Source of the DNA: Clostridiales bacterium
GTDB lineage: Bacteria; Bacillota; Clostridia; Saccharofermentanales; DTU023
DNA: 46,840 nt
Reading direction: 5' to 3'
Assembly: GCA_028724525.1 (NCBI GenBank)
Contig: JAQYCV010000007.1
Span: forward strand, 1-46,840
In this document: in pieces, positions 1 through 8,044 of the stretch
How the letters are laid out: each line of letters opens with the position of its first letter
How positions within the stretch are numbered: the stretch's first letter is position 1
Made by a program: the position numbers and the translations under genes
Notes under the pieces: model-generated
The model's input: only the letters and a program-made list of their open reading frames with translations
Told to the model about the DNA's origin: nothing
The model's database searches: none

Positions 1-1598
1 TGGGCCAAGCGATCAGCCTCAGCAGCGCGTGCTAGGTCCTCAGCGTCCTTCTTGGCCATATAGGCTTTACGCTCATCTTCGGGCATATCCATGAGGTGGC
101 AGGCCAGCTGGTGCTTATCATTGATTCTGATAAATTCAGGCTCAAACTGTGAACAAACATCCATGCAGTACTTGCAACGGGTATGGAAGCGGCATCCAGT
201 TGGGGGACGGACAGCAGAAGGAATATCACCTTCTAGCACGCTGATTTCTTGTTGCTCCACATCCGTCCGAGGAATAGCCTGCAAGAGGGCCTGGGTGTAG
301 GGGTGCAAAGGATTGGCAAAGAGCTCGTCTGAATCAGCTAATTCCACTACCACGCCCAAATACATAACAGCGATACGGTCCGAAATGTACTTGACCACAG
401 ATAGGTCATGGGTAATGAACAGGTAGGTCAAGCCTCTTTGGTCCTTGAGGTCCGAGAGCAGGTTAATCACCTGGGACTGGATGGAAACGTCCAAGGCGGA
501 AACCGCTTCGTCACATACAATAAATTCCGGTTGCACAGCCAGGGCACGGGCAATACCGATTCTTTGCCGTTGCCCCCCGGAGAACTGGTGGGGGTAGCGG
601 TGGATGAAGTAGGGGGCCAGGCCACACTCTCCCATGACCTTCTGAATATAGTCGTTATATTCCTTAGACTTGTTGGAGTTGAGCATGCCGTGGGCAATAA
701 CGCCCTCGCCAATGATATTGCCCAAGGTCATCCGGGTATCCAAGGAAGAATAGGGATCCTGGAAGATAATCTGGATTTGCTTACGCAGGGGCCGAATTTC
801 CTCATTGGTCAACTTACTTAAGTCAATACCCCGGTCTAGGCGGTCTTCGAGTTCTGCAAAACCAGGCTTGTCATGCAAGCTTTGCCGGAGGTCGTCCAGC
901 TCTTGCTTTTTGGCATCGACTTTTTGCTTCAGTTGGGTAGCTTGAGGTACCAGGTCTGCCAGTTCTGCTGTACGTTTACTGGATTTACCAGGGCTGAGTT
1001 GCTCTTGGACCTCAAGTTCCTTGATGCGGTTTTTGAGCTTGCAGTAGGCAGCATCTTCATCCAACTCTTCTAAAAGAAGTTGAGATACCTTGCGCAGGTC
1101 ATCGTGGACCAAAAGGCCACCAGCTAAACGTAGCATGACATCATACTTGTTGGCCATATCTCGGCGTCTTTGCAGTAAATCATCTGCTAAGGCCGGATCC
1201 ACACTCCCCTTCTCAGCCTGGTCTTCGGCCTTTTTCTCTAAGGCCAGAAAGTCTTCCATGGCCTTCTGGTAGGCTGGATAGAGGCTAGGAATATCCCGGA
1301 GGGCCTCCCTGGCATACTGAGGATTTACATCGCCCAGGCTGGCGCCATAGTAGATGATCTGTCCATCAGTAGCAGGATAAATCTGCAGGATAGTCCGCCC
1401 GAGGGTGGACTTGCCGCAACCTGACTCCCCGACCAAGCCCAGGGTCTCACCCTGGTAAATATCCAGTGTAATGTTCTCATTCGCATGGACATATTCTTGT
1501 TCCCGGGAAAAAGTCTTCTTTTTAACAGGGAAGTACTTTTTTAAGTGACGGATCTTGAATAAGGGCTGTTTAGCCTGATTGACTTGTTTATTTTCCAT
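1..1598 (-). CDS. Opp/Dpp ABC importer ATPase (OppF/DppF type) with a large internal insertion; C-terminus runs off the window
   Basis: Cytoplasmic ATPase that should pair with the OppD-like subunit to power the importer encoded upstream. I translated 532 residues from an ATG preceded by AGGGGGT; the gene continues past the left edge. Walker A GESGCGKST lies at about residues 57-65 and the Q-loop FQDPYSS at about 279-285. The signature FSGGQ, Walker B ending CDEAVSALD (Ala where DEP is usual) and H-loop ITHD follow. A C-terminal oligopeptide-transporter segment has the cysteine pattern CRFHTRCKYCMDVC. In ordinary relatives Walker A and Q-loop are about 50 residues apart. Here about 165 extra, charged, mostly helical residues (roughly 90-262) are inserted. 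Its start overlaps the end of the OppD-like gene by 11 bases, implying translational coupling. Function is confident; substrate is unknown. Confidence 0.9.
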   Translation of the reverse strand, partial: MENKQVNQAKQPLFKIRHLKKYFPVKKKTFSREQEYVHANENITLDIYQGETLGLVGESGCGKSTLGRTILQIYPATDGQIIYYGASLGDVNPQYAREALRDIPSLYPAYQKAMEDFLALEKKAEDQAEKGSVDPALADDLLQRRRDMANKYDVMLRLAGGLLVHDDLRKVSQLLLEELDEDAAYCKLKNRIKELEVQEQLSPGKSSKRTAELADLVPQATQLKQKVDAKKQELDDLRQSLHDKPGFAELEDRLDRGIDLSKLTNEEIRPLRKQIQIIFQDPYSSLDTRMTLGNIIGEGVIAHGMLNSNKSKEYNDYIQKVMGECGLAPYFIHRYPHQFSGGQRQRIGIARALAVQPEFIVCDEAVSALDVSIQSQVINLLSDLKDQRGLTYLFITHDLSVVKYISDRIAVMYLGVVVELADSDELFANPLHPYTQALLQAIPRTDVEQQEISVLEGDIPSAVRPPTGCRFHTRCKYCMDVCSQFEPEFIRINDKHQLACHLMDMPEDERKAYMAKKDAEDLARAAEADRLA

Positions 1599-2586
1599 TA
1601 GCTCTTACCCCCTTTTCTGGATAGTGACAGCGGACCGTATGCTTGTTATCCACTTGACGCAACTCTGGCATTTCTTGCCGGCAACGGTCTGTGCAGTACT
1701 TACAGCGATCTGCAAAGCGGCAACCATCAGGTATAGCCAAGGGGTGAGGTACAGATCCTGGTATGGCATCCAACCGAGTGGTCCGGTCAGTCGTCATCGC
1801 GGGGATGGACTGGAGCAAGCCTTCAGTATAGGGATGCTGGTATCTGGACAGACCCTCGCGGAAAATAACGGGGGCAGGAGCAGATTCAACAACCTGACCA
1901 CAATACATAACCGATACATCATCAGCCATTTGATTAATAACACCCAGGTCATGGGTAATAAAGAGAATGGCCGTGTGGGTTTCATGCTTGAGCTGGTTCA
2001 TGAGCTTAAGCACCTGGGCTTGAATGGTAACGTCTAGGGCCGTCGTCGGTTCATCCGCAATGAGAAGCTGGGGCCGGCAGGCTAAAGCCATGGCAATCAT
2101 GACCCGCTGGTTCATACCGCCAGACAATTCAAAGGGATACTGCTTAACGACTACATCCGGGTTAGGAATTTTAACCATGCTCAGCAAGTCTTTAGATTTT
2201 TCCGCCGCCTCAGACTTGTTCATATGCTGGTGCAAGATGAGGACCTCTGACAGCTGGCGCTCAACTGTAAACACTGGGTTTAGAGAGGTCATGGGTTCCT
2301 GGAAGATCATGGAGATATCATTGCCACGAATATGTTCCATCTGCCGGTTAGAAAGGTCAGAAATCTTTTTGCCATCGAAATAAATTTCGCCTTTAAAAAT
2401 TTTCTGATTCTTTTCAAAGAGCTGCATGATGGACATGGCTGTTTGGCTTTTGCCGGAACCCGATTCCCCTACCAGACCCATCGTTCTGCCGGCTTCAATC
2501 GTGAGGTCGACGCCGTCTACAGCTTTGATCAAGCCTTTTTTAGTAGTGAAATACGTATGTAAGTTTTTAATTTCTAGTAAAGCCAT
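1588..2586 (-). CDS. Opp/Dpp ABC importer ATPase (OppD/DppD type)
   Basis: Second nucleotide-binding subunit of the importer, 332 residues, a normal length for OppD/DppD. Visible motifs in order are Walker A GESGSGKSQT, Q-loop FQEPMTSLNP, signature LSGGMNQR (the LSGGM form is typical of OppD/DppD), Walker B LLIADEPTTALD and H-loop ITHDLGV. The C-terminal oligopeptide-transporter segment has the Cys pattern CRFADRCKYCTDRC, which in related OppD proteins can hold an iron-sulfur cluster. Unlike its partner it has no internal insertion. It lies 8 bases downstream of the permease C gene and overlaps the OppF-like gene. The start has an AGGTAG ribosome binding site. Confidence 0.95.
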   Translation of the reverse strand: MALLEIKNLHTYFTTKKGLIKAVDGVDLTIEAGRTMGLVGESGSGKSQTAMSIMQLFEKNQKIFKGEIYFDGKKISDLSNRQMEHIRGNDISMIFQEPMTSLNPVFTVERQLSEVLILHQHMNKSEAAEKSKDLLSMVKIPNPDVVVKQYPFELSGGMNQRVMIAMALACRPQLLIADEPTTALDVTIQAQVLKLMNQLKHETHTAILFITHDLGVINQMADDVSVMYCGQVVESAPAPVIFREGLSRYQHPYTEGLLQSIPAMTTDRTTRLDAIPGSVPHPLAIPDGCRFADRCKYCTDRCRQEMPELRQVDNKHTVRCHYPEKGVRANGK

Positions 2587-2594
2587 AGAGCTAC

Positions 2595-4415
2595 CTACCT
2601 TTCCATGGCCTTGGGGTCAAGGGCATCACGCAGGGAGTCACCAATCAGGTTGACAGACAAAGCGGTGATAAAGATAGCCAAACCGGGGAAGATCCAGCGC
2701 CACCAGTAAAGTTGCATAACGTCAGCAGACTGAGCCGCCGTCATCATATTACCCCAGGACGGCAGGGGCTCAACCACGCCAAAACCCAGGAAGGAAAGTC
2801 CGGCTTCTGTCAGCAACATGCCAGCAAAGCCGAGCGTTAAGTTAACAATGATGATGGACATAACGTTAGGCAGTATATGGGCCATGATAATCTTCTTATC
2901 CCGCAAACCTAAAGCCTTAGCCGCTGTAATGTAGTCTTTTTCACGCTCAGCAATAATTTGTCCCCGGATCAGGCGGGCGATCCCCGTCCAACCCAAGACA
3001 CCCAGGATCACAATAATCATCATCATCCGCGTGTACTGGGAGAAGTCAGGAGGCAGGATAGCCGCCAAGGTAATGATTAAGGGATAGAAGGGGAAAGAAG
3101 CAACGATCTCTGAGAACCGCATCAAGAAGTTATCAGCAAAGCCGCCATAGTAACCTGAAATCAGACCTACGGTCAGTCCGATCACTACTTGAATCAGGGA
3201 ACCAAGGGCTGCCACTAAGAGGTTCATCTTTCCGCCATGGATCAGGCGGGTAAAGAGGTCGCGGCCGTTATCATCCGAGCCTAGCAAGAAGCCGTCAAGA
3301 CCCCAGGCTTGGTAATCATGACCATCATTCTTAAGGACATAGTTATTAAAGAAGCCTGCAAAAAGCTGCTCGCCGTCCTGAACCTCTGGGTAATCTGCAG
3401 CATTGTAGTTGCTAATCCCCCAGGAATAGACTTTACCGGTATCAGTCAGAGCAGAGAAATGTAAGCGGCCTGAAGCCACCTCAATCACCTTGCCCTCCAT
3501 CTCAGGATAGGCAGAGGCTTTTTCGTTTTTACTCCCCCAGGTGATCATCTCACCATTGCCGAGAGCCACAATGCCGGAGTACTGGGTCCGAGCAAAAGAT
3601 ACGATATCGTTGCCAGGCTGCTTGAGCTCTGCTGGCATGGCGGTATCAATCTCTGAGCCCTTGGAGCCAATCAAGCGGAGGGAACCATCATTCAGAAGGC
3701 ATAAAATATTAACAGAACCGACACGGAAGTCTTCTACCATGCCTGCTAAATCTTTAGGAATACGGTTGAGGCGGTTAGGCAGGGTGGATCCCCATACAAA
3801 TATATTCCCTTTTTCTGTTAGCATGACTGAGTAGGCATCACCAGCGCCAATCTTCTTAATACCTTCCTCTTGAGCAATCTTTTTGAGGTTTTCTGGAAAG
3901 ACAGTTTGCTGAAATTCATTATTGCCCCAGCCATAGACCTCATCATCTTCTGTAAGTATCAAGATATGGCGGTCACCTGCCACAGCTTGCTTGATGGCTT
4001 TTCCTTCTACAACCTTGGCAACATCCTCCGGCATAGATAAGTTTTCAAAAGAGTCAAAGCCCCAGAAATAGTATTTATCTGCCTGCGATGTTCCAACAGA
4101 GTAAGTGATACCGATGGAGATATCCTTTACCCCTTCCTCCAACATTTCGGAAGGAATATTCATATAGCCTGATCCTGGGCGAATATTACGCATAATCCCC
4201 ATGGCAAAATAGGGATCAAATTTAATGAGATGGGACCCACCAAAGATCAGGATGAAAATACCAATAAAGACGATCAGGCCAATCATGCCTAGGGGAGTAT
4301 GGAAAAAAGTCCGCCAGACCATCCGCCAAGGAGACATAACTGCCTCTTCGCGTAAAATATCCTGACCAGTCTTAGGGGCATTCGTGTTCATATTTTCCTG
4401 TTTTTGCTTTTTCAT
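2595..4415 (-). CDS. Opp/Dpp permease C fused to a seven-blade RCC1-like beta-propeller
   Basis: 606 residues, twice the usual length of OppC/DppC. Residues about 28-62 are the OppC N-terminal segment with the first membrane helix. Residues about 375-606 are the standard permease domain. It starts at GSDDNGRDLFTR, equivalent to the GTDxxGRD motif of OppC, and contains the EAA loop at about 490-517 and the ending DSLRDALDPK. Between them, about 96-375, are seven RCC1-like repeats ending YFWGF, YGWGN, FVWGS, RLIGS, ITWGS, YSWGI and QAWGL, many with the H/Y-S-x-x-L strand and a GxVY turn. The last blade runs directly into GSDDNGRD. Topology places the propeller outside the membrane, where the binding protein docks. 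The reading frame is continuous and both ends are normal OppC, so this is a real fusion, not a frameshift. GGAGG ribosome binding site. Confidence 0.95.
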   Translation of the reverse strand: MKKQKQENMNTNAPKTGQDILREEAVMSPWRMVWRTFFHTPLGMIGLIVFIGIFILIFGGSHLIKFDPYFAMGIMRNIRPGSGYMNIPSEMLEEGVKDISIGITYSVGTSQADKYYFWGFDSFENLSMPEDVAKVVEGKAIKQAVAGDRHILILTEDDEVYGWGNNEFQQTVFPENLKKIAQEEGIKKIGAGDAYSVMLTEKGNIFVWGSTLPNRLNRIPKDLAGMVEDFRVGSVNILCLLNDGSLRLIGSKGSEIDTAMPAELKQPGNDIVSFARTQYSGIVALGNGEMITWGSKNEKASAYPEMEGKVIEVASGRLHFSALTDTGKVYSWGISNYNAADYPEVQDGEQLFAGFFNNYVLKNDGHDYQAWGLDGFLLGSDDNGRDLFTRLIHGGKMNLLVAALGSLIQVVIGLTVGLISGYYGGFADNFLMRFSEIVASFPFYPLIITLAAILPPDFSQYTRMMMIIVILGVLGWTGIARLIRGQIIAEREKDYITAAKALGLRDKKIIMAHILPNVMSIIIVNLTLGFAGMLLTEAGLSFLGFGVVEPLPSWGNMMTAAQSADVMQLYWWRWIFPGLAIFITALSVNLIGDSLRDALDPKAMER

Positions 4416-4424
4416 AGCTGCCTC

Positions 4425-5390
4425 CTATTCCAGTCTAACCCGGGGATCTACCAGGGAGTAACCGATATCCATGAGGAGGTTACCCAGCACGGATAAAACT
4501 GCGTACATCATGTTTAAGGCCATAACGACGTTATAGTCACGGGCGATTACGGAGCTGATAAGGAAACGACCAATACCGTTATATGAAAATACCTGTTCCG
4601 TGATTGCAGCACCACCTAGAAGGCCGGTTAAGGACCAGGCCACGATGGTAACTACAGGAATCAAGGCATTACGGAAGGCATGTGAATAAATAACCTTACG
4701 TTCGGACAAGCCCTTAGCTCTGGCCGTCCGCACATAGTCTTGGCTTAGAGATTCCAGCATGGCGTTACGGACATAGCGGGAAGTTGAAGCCAGGGAGGGT
4801 AAAATCAAGGTTAAAGAGGGCAGGACCAAATATTTGATCATCTGTGAGAAGCCTGGGTAACGCGGCATACCACCGGGAGGCAAAATACCCCAGGTCAAAG
4901 CGAATAGGAAGATCAAGGTAAGTCCAAAAAAGAAGGTCGGCAAAGAAATACCGATAATGGAAATAACCTGGGTAACTTTGTCAAAAACACCGCCCCTGTG
5001 CACGGCCGCCCTTATGCCGATAAATAGCGAAATAATAAAGGATATAAGGGTAACACCGATATTTAAAATAAGAGTGTTAAGCAAGGGCTCCGCAATAAGG
5101 TCTTTGACAGGCCTCCGATAAACCGTAGATTCACCTAAGTCGCCGTTGAACATCCGAACAACCCAGTTGACATACTGAACGGGTATGGGCTGATCAAAAC
5201 CATATTTCTTCTCTATAGCGGCCCGCATTTCCATCTTTTGCTGCTCATTTTTAAAACCAGACTGAGGCATCATGAGGTCCACAGGGTTACCAGGCATGAG
5301 CTTAGACAGGCCAAAGAGGAGAATAGAAATAATAATGAGGACGGGGATCAAGTTAAGAAACCGCCGCAGAATATATTTTAATATTGACAT
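4425..5390 (-). CDS. Opp/Dpp ABC importer permease (OppB/DppB type)
   Basis: 321 residues, normal length and layout for OppB/DppB. It begins with the typical basic start and first helix (MSILKYILRRFLNLIPVLII). Then come the external motif MPGNPVD, five further hydrophobic segments, and the EAA-type coupling loop YVRTARAKGLSERKVIYSHAFRNALIP. The end is YSLVDPRVRLE. It forms the membrane channel with the RCC1-containing permease C. There is no insertion here. It begins downstream of a strong hairpin that follows the binding-protein gene, so it is probably expressed below the level of the binding protein. The start has a GGAG ribosome binding site. Confidence 0.95.
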   Translation of the reverse strand: MSILKYILRRFLNLIPVLIIISILLFGLSKLMPGNPVDLMMPQSGFKNEQQKMEMRAAIEKKYGFDQPIPVQYVNWVVRMFNGDLGESTVYRRPVKDLIAEPLLNTLILNIGVTLISFIISLFIGIRAAVHRGGVFDKVTQVISIIGISLPTFFFGLTLIFLFALTWGILPPGGMPRYPGFSQMIKYLVLPSLTLILPSLASTSRYVRNAMLESLSQDYVRTARAKGLSERKVIYSHAFRNALIPVVTIVAWSLTGLLGGAAITEQVFSYNGIGRFLISSVIARDYNVVMALNMMYAVLSVLGNLLMDIGYSLVDPRVRLE

Positions 5391-5485
5391 CTTGTCTCCT
5401 AAACTGAGTCACCCAGAAGGATGGCTCAATACCTAATCATACGTATAACAAGAGAATACCCTTGCAAAAATATTCATTCCCTAAA

Positions 5486-5524
5486 AACCCTTTTGGGGAG
5501 GCCGAAGCGCTCCCCAAAAGGTTT
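5486..5524 (-). terminator. Intrinsic terminator/attenuator after the binding-protein gene
   Basis: A perfect 12-bp stem (CCTTTTGGGGAG / CTCCCCAAAAGG) with a 9-base loop is followed on the minus strand by GGTTTTTAG. It lies about 50 bases after the stop of the binding protein and before the permease B gene. It probably lets most transcripts end after the binding protein, with some read-through to the membrane and ATPase genes. Confidence 0.85.
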
Positions 5525-5572
5525 AGTGATAAATATAGCTAACAAAATATGACTGTGCTGGTTGATCTAAGC

Positions 5573-7768
5573 TTACTCAGCATTTTCCAGAGACATGTCA
5601 TAGATATCGTTATACCAATCCCACATAGGGGTGGGTTCGTGGCCTTGGACACGGCTGGTAAAGAAGGTGTGATAGTCGTTAGCATAGAGAGGAATGTTGG
5701 GCAGGTTGGCATTATACCAGCGTTGGAAGGCTACCCATCCATCTTCCCAAGTATCAATGTCAGTAGGATCTGCGCGGCGCATGGTCACGAGGATCTCATC
5801 CAGCTCAGGACTGTTGACGCGGTCGTTGTTGGCGCCCACACCAATCTGAGAAGAGTGGTAGGCATAGTACTTATCATCAGGAATAGAGAAGCCAGTCCCC
5901 ATGTTGAAGCAGGAAGCGACATCAGTCGTATCAGCAGGAGCCTCACCATAGTAAACGTCCAAGAGGGTAGCAAAGTCAACAGGGTTAACGATGTAGTTCA
6001 TGCCAATACGCTTAGCGTTATCAGGCAGCATTACCTGAATGAGGTTGGTGGTTTCGATACCAGAAGCACCATAGTGGACGATGCGGAGTTCGTTGCCTTC
6101 AGCATCGTAACGCCAGTAGTCAAAGTTTTCTTTGTCATTATCGTAGGCTTCCTGAGCTTTTGCAGGATCCCAAGGGGTTACGCCGTCTTTTTCGAAGGTG
6201 TAAGGAGTGGTATCCAGAGCTTCATTGGCCTTGTCAGCGTTAAGGGTGTAGTGAATCCAGGATTCATCAGACTCGAGTTCATCGCCACGATCGACATATT
6301 CAAATTGGTCAATACCGAAGCAACCGTCTACGACAAGACCATAACCACCGGAAATGGTAGATACAAATTCATCACGGTCGATAGAGTAGGCAATAGCTTG
6401 GCGGACGCCAGGATATTGGGTGGGGCTGTAGTCATTACGGATGGCGAGAACGCCATAACCGTTACGAGGATAGTTAGCAAAAGAAACTTTATCAGGATTG
6501 TCCTTACCTTTGTTGATCTTGGAAGCTTCGGTGAAGCCAGGAACCAAGTCAATGTAACCAGCAATCAGGAAGTCCATATCCAAAGCAGAGTTGACAGTTT
6601 GGACAATGATATTCTTGATGGTCGGCAGTTTACCATTTCTGTCACCCTTGTGCTCAGGGTTCAGGGTAACTTTGACCATGCGGTTAGCATATTCGACAAA
6701 CTGATAAGGTCCGCAGGTGACATCAGGCTTAAAGCGATAGTTGTAAGCAACATCTAAGGCAGCCTCGGTCATGAGGGATTCCAGGGGATCCATCTCAATG
6801 GCGCCAGACTCTATGTCAGCTACGTATTGTTTGGCGTCGTCAACAGCCTGCTGCAGCTCAGCCAAATATTCTTCTTCCTCCTTGACGTCACCAGCAGAAA
6901 TACCGGGCAGACCGCCTTCTTCTACTTCAGCGTCTTCGCCAGCAGCTTCGGCTTGGCTAGCCTGGTAGTCTTCCCACCAAGCTTTCTCTTCAGCCAGAGC
7001 ATCTTCGGCTTGTTTGACCTTGTAGCCAGCATTTTCAACGATAGAGGCTTTATCAGCATCGGTTACTTCGTAACCTTCTTTGACCATGAGTTCATTGTCA
7101 ACAACGGTCAGGTTAGGAGCATAACGATGGATAGGGGTGGGGCCGGTAGAAACCATAACTGTTTCGTAGAAATAAGGGAGTTTCTCGGCTTTCAGGGTAA
7201 TGGAGAAGGTGTAATCGTCAATCAGCTTAACACCTTCAAATACACGGGTATCACCACTATGGTATTCATCAAAACCCACAACGTCTTCACCGGACATGGA
7301 GTTGTTGGCACCTTGTGCCATCCATTCAGGCGATGCTAAGAAGAAGGTACCAAAGACGTAGTCTAAAGCCGTGATGGGTTCGCCATCATTCCACTTGAGG
7401 TCATCAGCCAGGTAGAAGGTGTAGGTTTTGGTACCGTCTTCATTCTCAGTAACCTCAGGTTCTTGAGTGGTAACAGTAGGGTTCAGGATATATTGACCTG
7501 ATTCATCTGGGAAGTAGGTTGCATAACCGGCTTCGCCACCATAGTTACCAAGCAGGTATTTGACGTAAACGTCATAAGAAGAGTTACCGAAGCCGTTAAT
7601 ATAGTCAGCGTTCAGTTCCGGAGCACCCACTACCAGGGTGTCAGCATCTGTCATGACTTGTTCGGGCTCTTCCAGCTCTGTTGCTTCTTCAGCTAAGACG
7701 GGAGCTGCCAGGGCAACCATCCCGAAAAGCATGACAAAAGCCAGCAAACTAGCTAAAAGTTTTTTCAT
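5573..7768 (-). CDS. Extracellular solute-binding protein, family 5 (OppA/DppA type), with an acidic coiled-coil-like insert
   Basis: 731 residues from the ATG at the signal peptide MKKLLASLLAFVMLFGMVAL; the open frame extends further upstream but GGAGG sits 9 bases before this ATG. The signal ends ...APVLA-EEA and contains no lipobox cysteine, so the mature protein looks secreted rather than lipid-anchored. Family 5 features include DLKWNDGEPITALDYVFG and YSIDRDEFVSTISGG. Mature family members are about 500-550 residues. Much of the excess is a stretch near residues 220-340, very rich in Glu, Asp, Ala and Lys and predicted helical, just before the CGPYQF motif. It is the first gene of the importer operon. 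Substrate is unknown; peptides are the default guess. Confidence 0.92.
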   Translation of the reverse strand: MKKLLASLLAFVMLFGMVALAAPVLAEEATELEEPEQVMTDADTLVVGAPELNADYINGFGNSSYDVYVKYLLGNYGGEAGYATYFPDESGQYILNPTVTTQEPEVTENEDGTKTYTFYLADDLKWNDGEPITALDYVFGTFFLASPEWMAQGANNSMSGEDVVGFDEYHSGDTRVFEGVKLIDDYTFSITLKAEKLPYFYETVMVSTGPTPIHRYAPNLTVVDNELMVKEGYEVTDADKASIVENAGYKVKQAEDALAEEKAWWEDYQASQAEAAGEDAEVEEGGLPGISAGDVKEEEEYLAELQQAVDDAKQYVADIESGAIEMDPLESLMTEAALDVAYNYRFKPDVTCGPYQFVEYANRMVKVTLNPEHKGDRNGKLPTIKNIIVQTVNSALDMDFLIAGYIDLVPGFTEASKINKGKDNPDKVSFANYPRNGYGVLAIRNDYSPTQYPGVRQAIAYSIDRDEFVSTISGGYGLVVDGCFGIDQFEYVDRGDELESDESWIHYTLNADKANEALDTTPYTFEKDGVTPWDPAKAQEAYDNDKENFDYWRYDAEGNELRIVHYGASGIETTNLIQVMLPDNAKRIGMNYIVNPVDFATLLDVYYGEAPADTTDVASCFNMGTGFSIPDDKYYAYHSSQIGVGANNDRVNSPELDEILVTMRRADPTDIDTWEDGWVAFQRWYNANLPNIPLYANDYHTFFTSRVQGHEPTPMWDWYNDIYDMSLENAE

Positions 7769-7851
7769 GTTTGAGAATCCTCCATTTTTTGATATGCAAG
7801 GGAACGTAGCGGAAAGGAGTTCCGAGAGTTCAGGTCTTGCGTTTGCCGGTA

Positions 7852-7881
7852 AGTATAGCATTATATACTGCACAATTTCAA
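7852..7881 (-). promoter_or_regulatory. Sigma-A-type promoter of the Opp-like operon
   Basis: On the minus strand TTGAAA (-35) and TATACT (-10) are separated by 18 bases, giving a leader of about 80 bases before the binding-protein start. A second -10-like TATAAT lies just upstream of TATACT. Confidence 0.6.
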
Positions 7882-7885
7882 GCCG

Positions 7886-7901
7886 AAACAATTGATTGTT
7901 T
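7886..7901. promoter_or_regulatory. Inverted repeat just upstream of the Opp promoter
   Basis: AAACAA-TTGA-TTGTTT, 6-bp arms, ends five bases upstream of the predicted -35. This is a usual place for an activator site. The regulator is unknown. Confidence 0.35.
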
Positions 7902-7955
7902 TGCACAAAATACCAATCAAATTAGTTGTTTGCCTTAACAAAAGAAAATCAAGAT

Positions 7956-7995
7956 AAAAAATAGTTCGCCAGGCTATGTGCATGACGAACTATTT
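7956..7995 (-). terminator. Intrinsic terminator after ftsH
   Basis: A 10-bp perfect stem (AAATAGTTCG / CGAACTATTT) is followed on the minus strand by a run of T. It lies 50 bases after the ftsH stop, so it ends the ribosomal protein-dnaB-ftsH block. Confidence 0.85.
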
Positions 7996-8044
7996 AATGG
8001 CTACAATCGCTCAACTAATATTTCATATTGACTGAACATAAGGC

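Noticed and set aside
1579-2037. Open frames on the plus strand across the OppD-like gene
   Set aside because: They mirror the minus-strand ATPase and show no family motifs.
2595-4415. Possibility that the RCC1 section is an assembly chimera or a frameshifted neighbour
   Set aside because: One frame runs through the N-terminal OppC helix, all seven repeats and the permease domain, with matching base composition and a normal ribosome binding site.
5549-6757. A 402-codon open frame on the plus strand
   Set aside because: It lies fully antisense to the solute-binding protein, has no plausible ribosome binding site, and its protein matches no family I recognise. It arises from the codon bias of the minus-strand gene.
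6827-7339. A 170-codon plus-strand frame rich in Phe and Ser
   Set aside because: It is the antisense reading of the acidic insert of the binding protein, not a separate gene.
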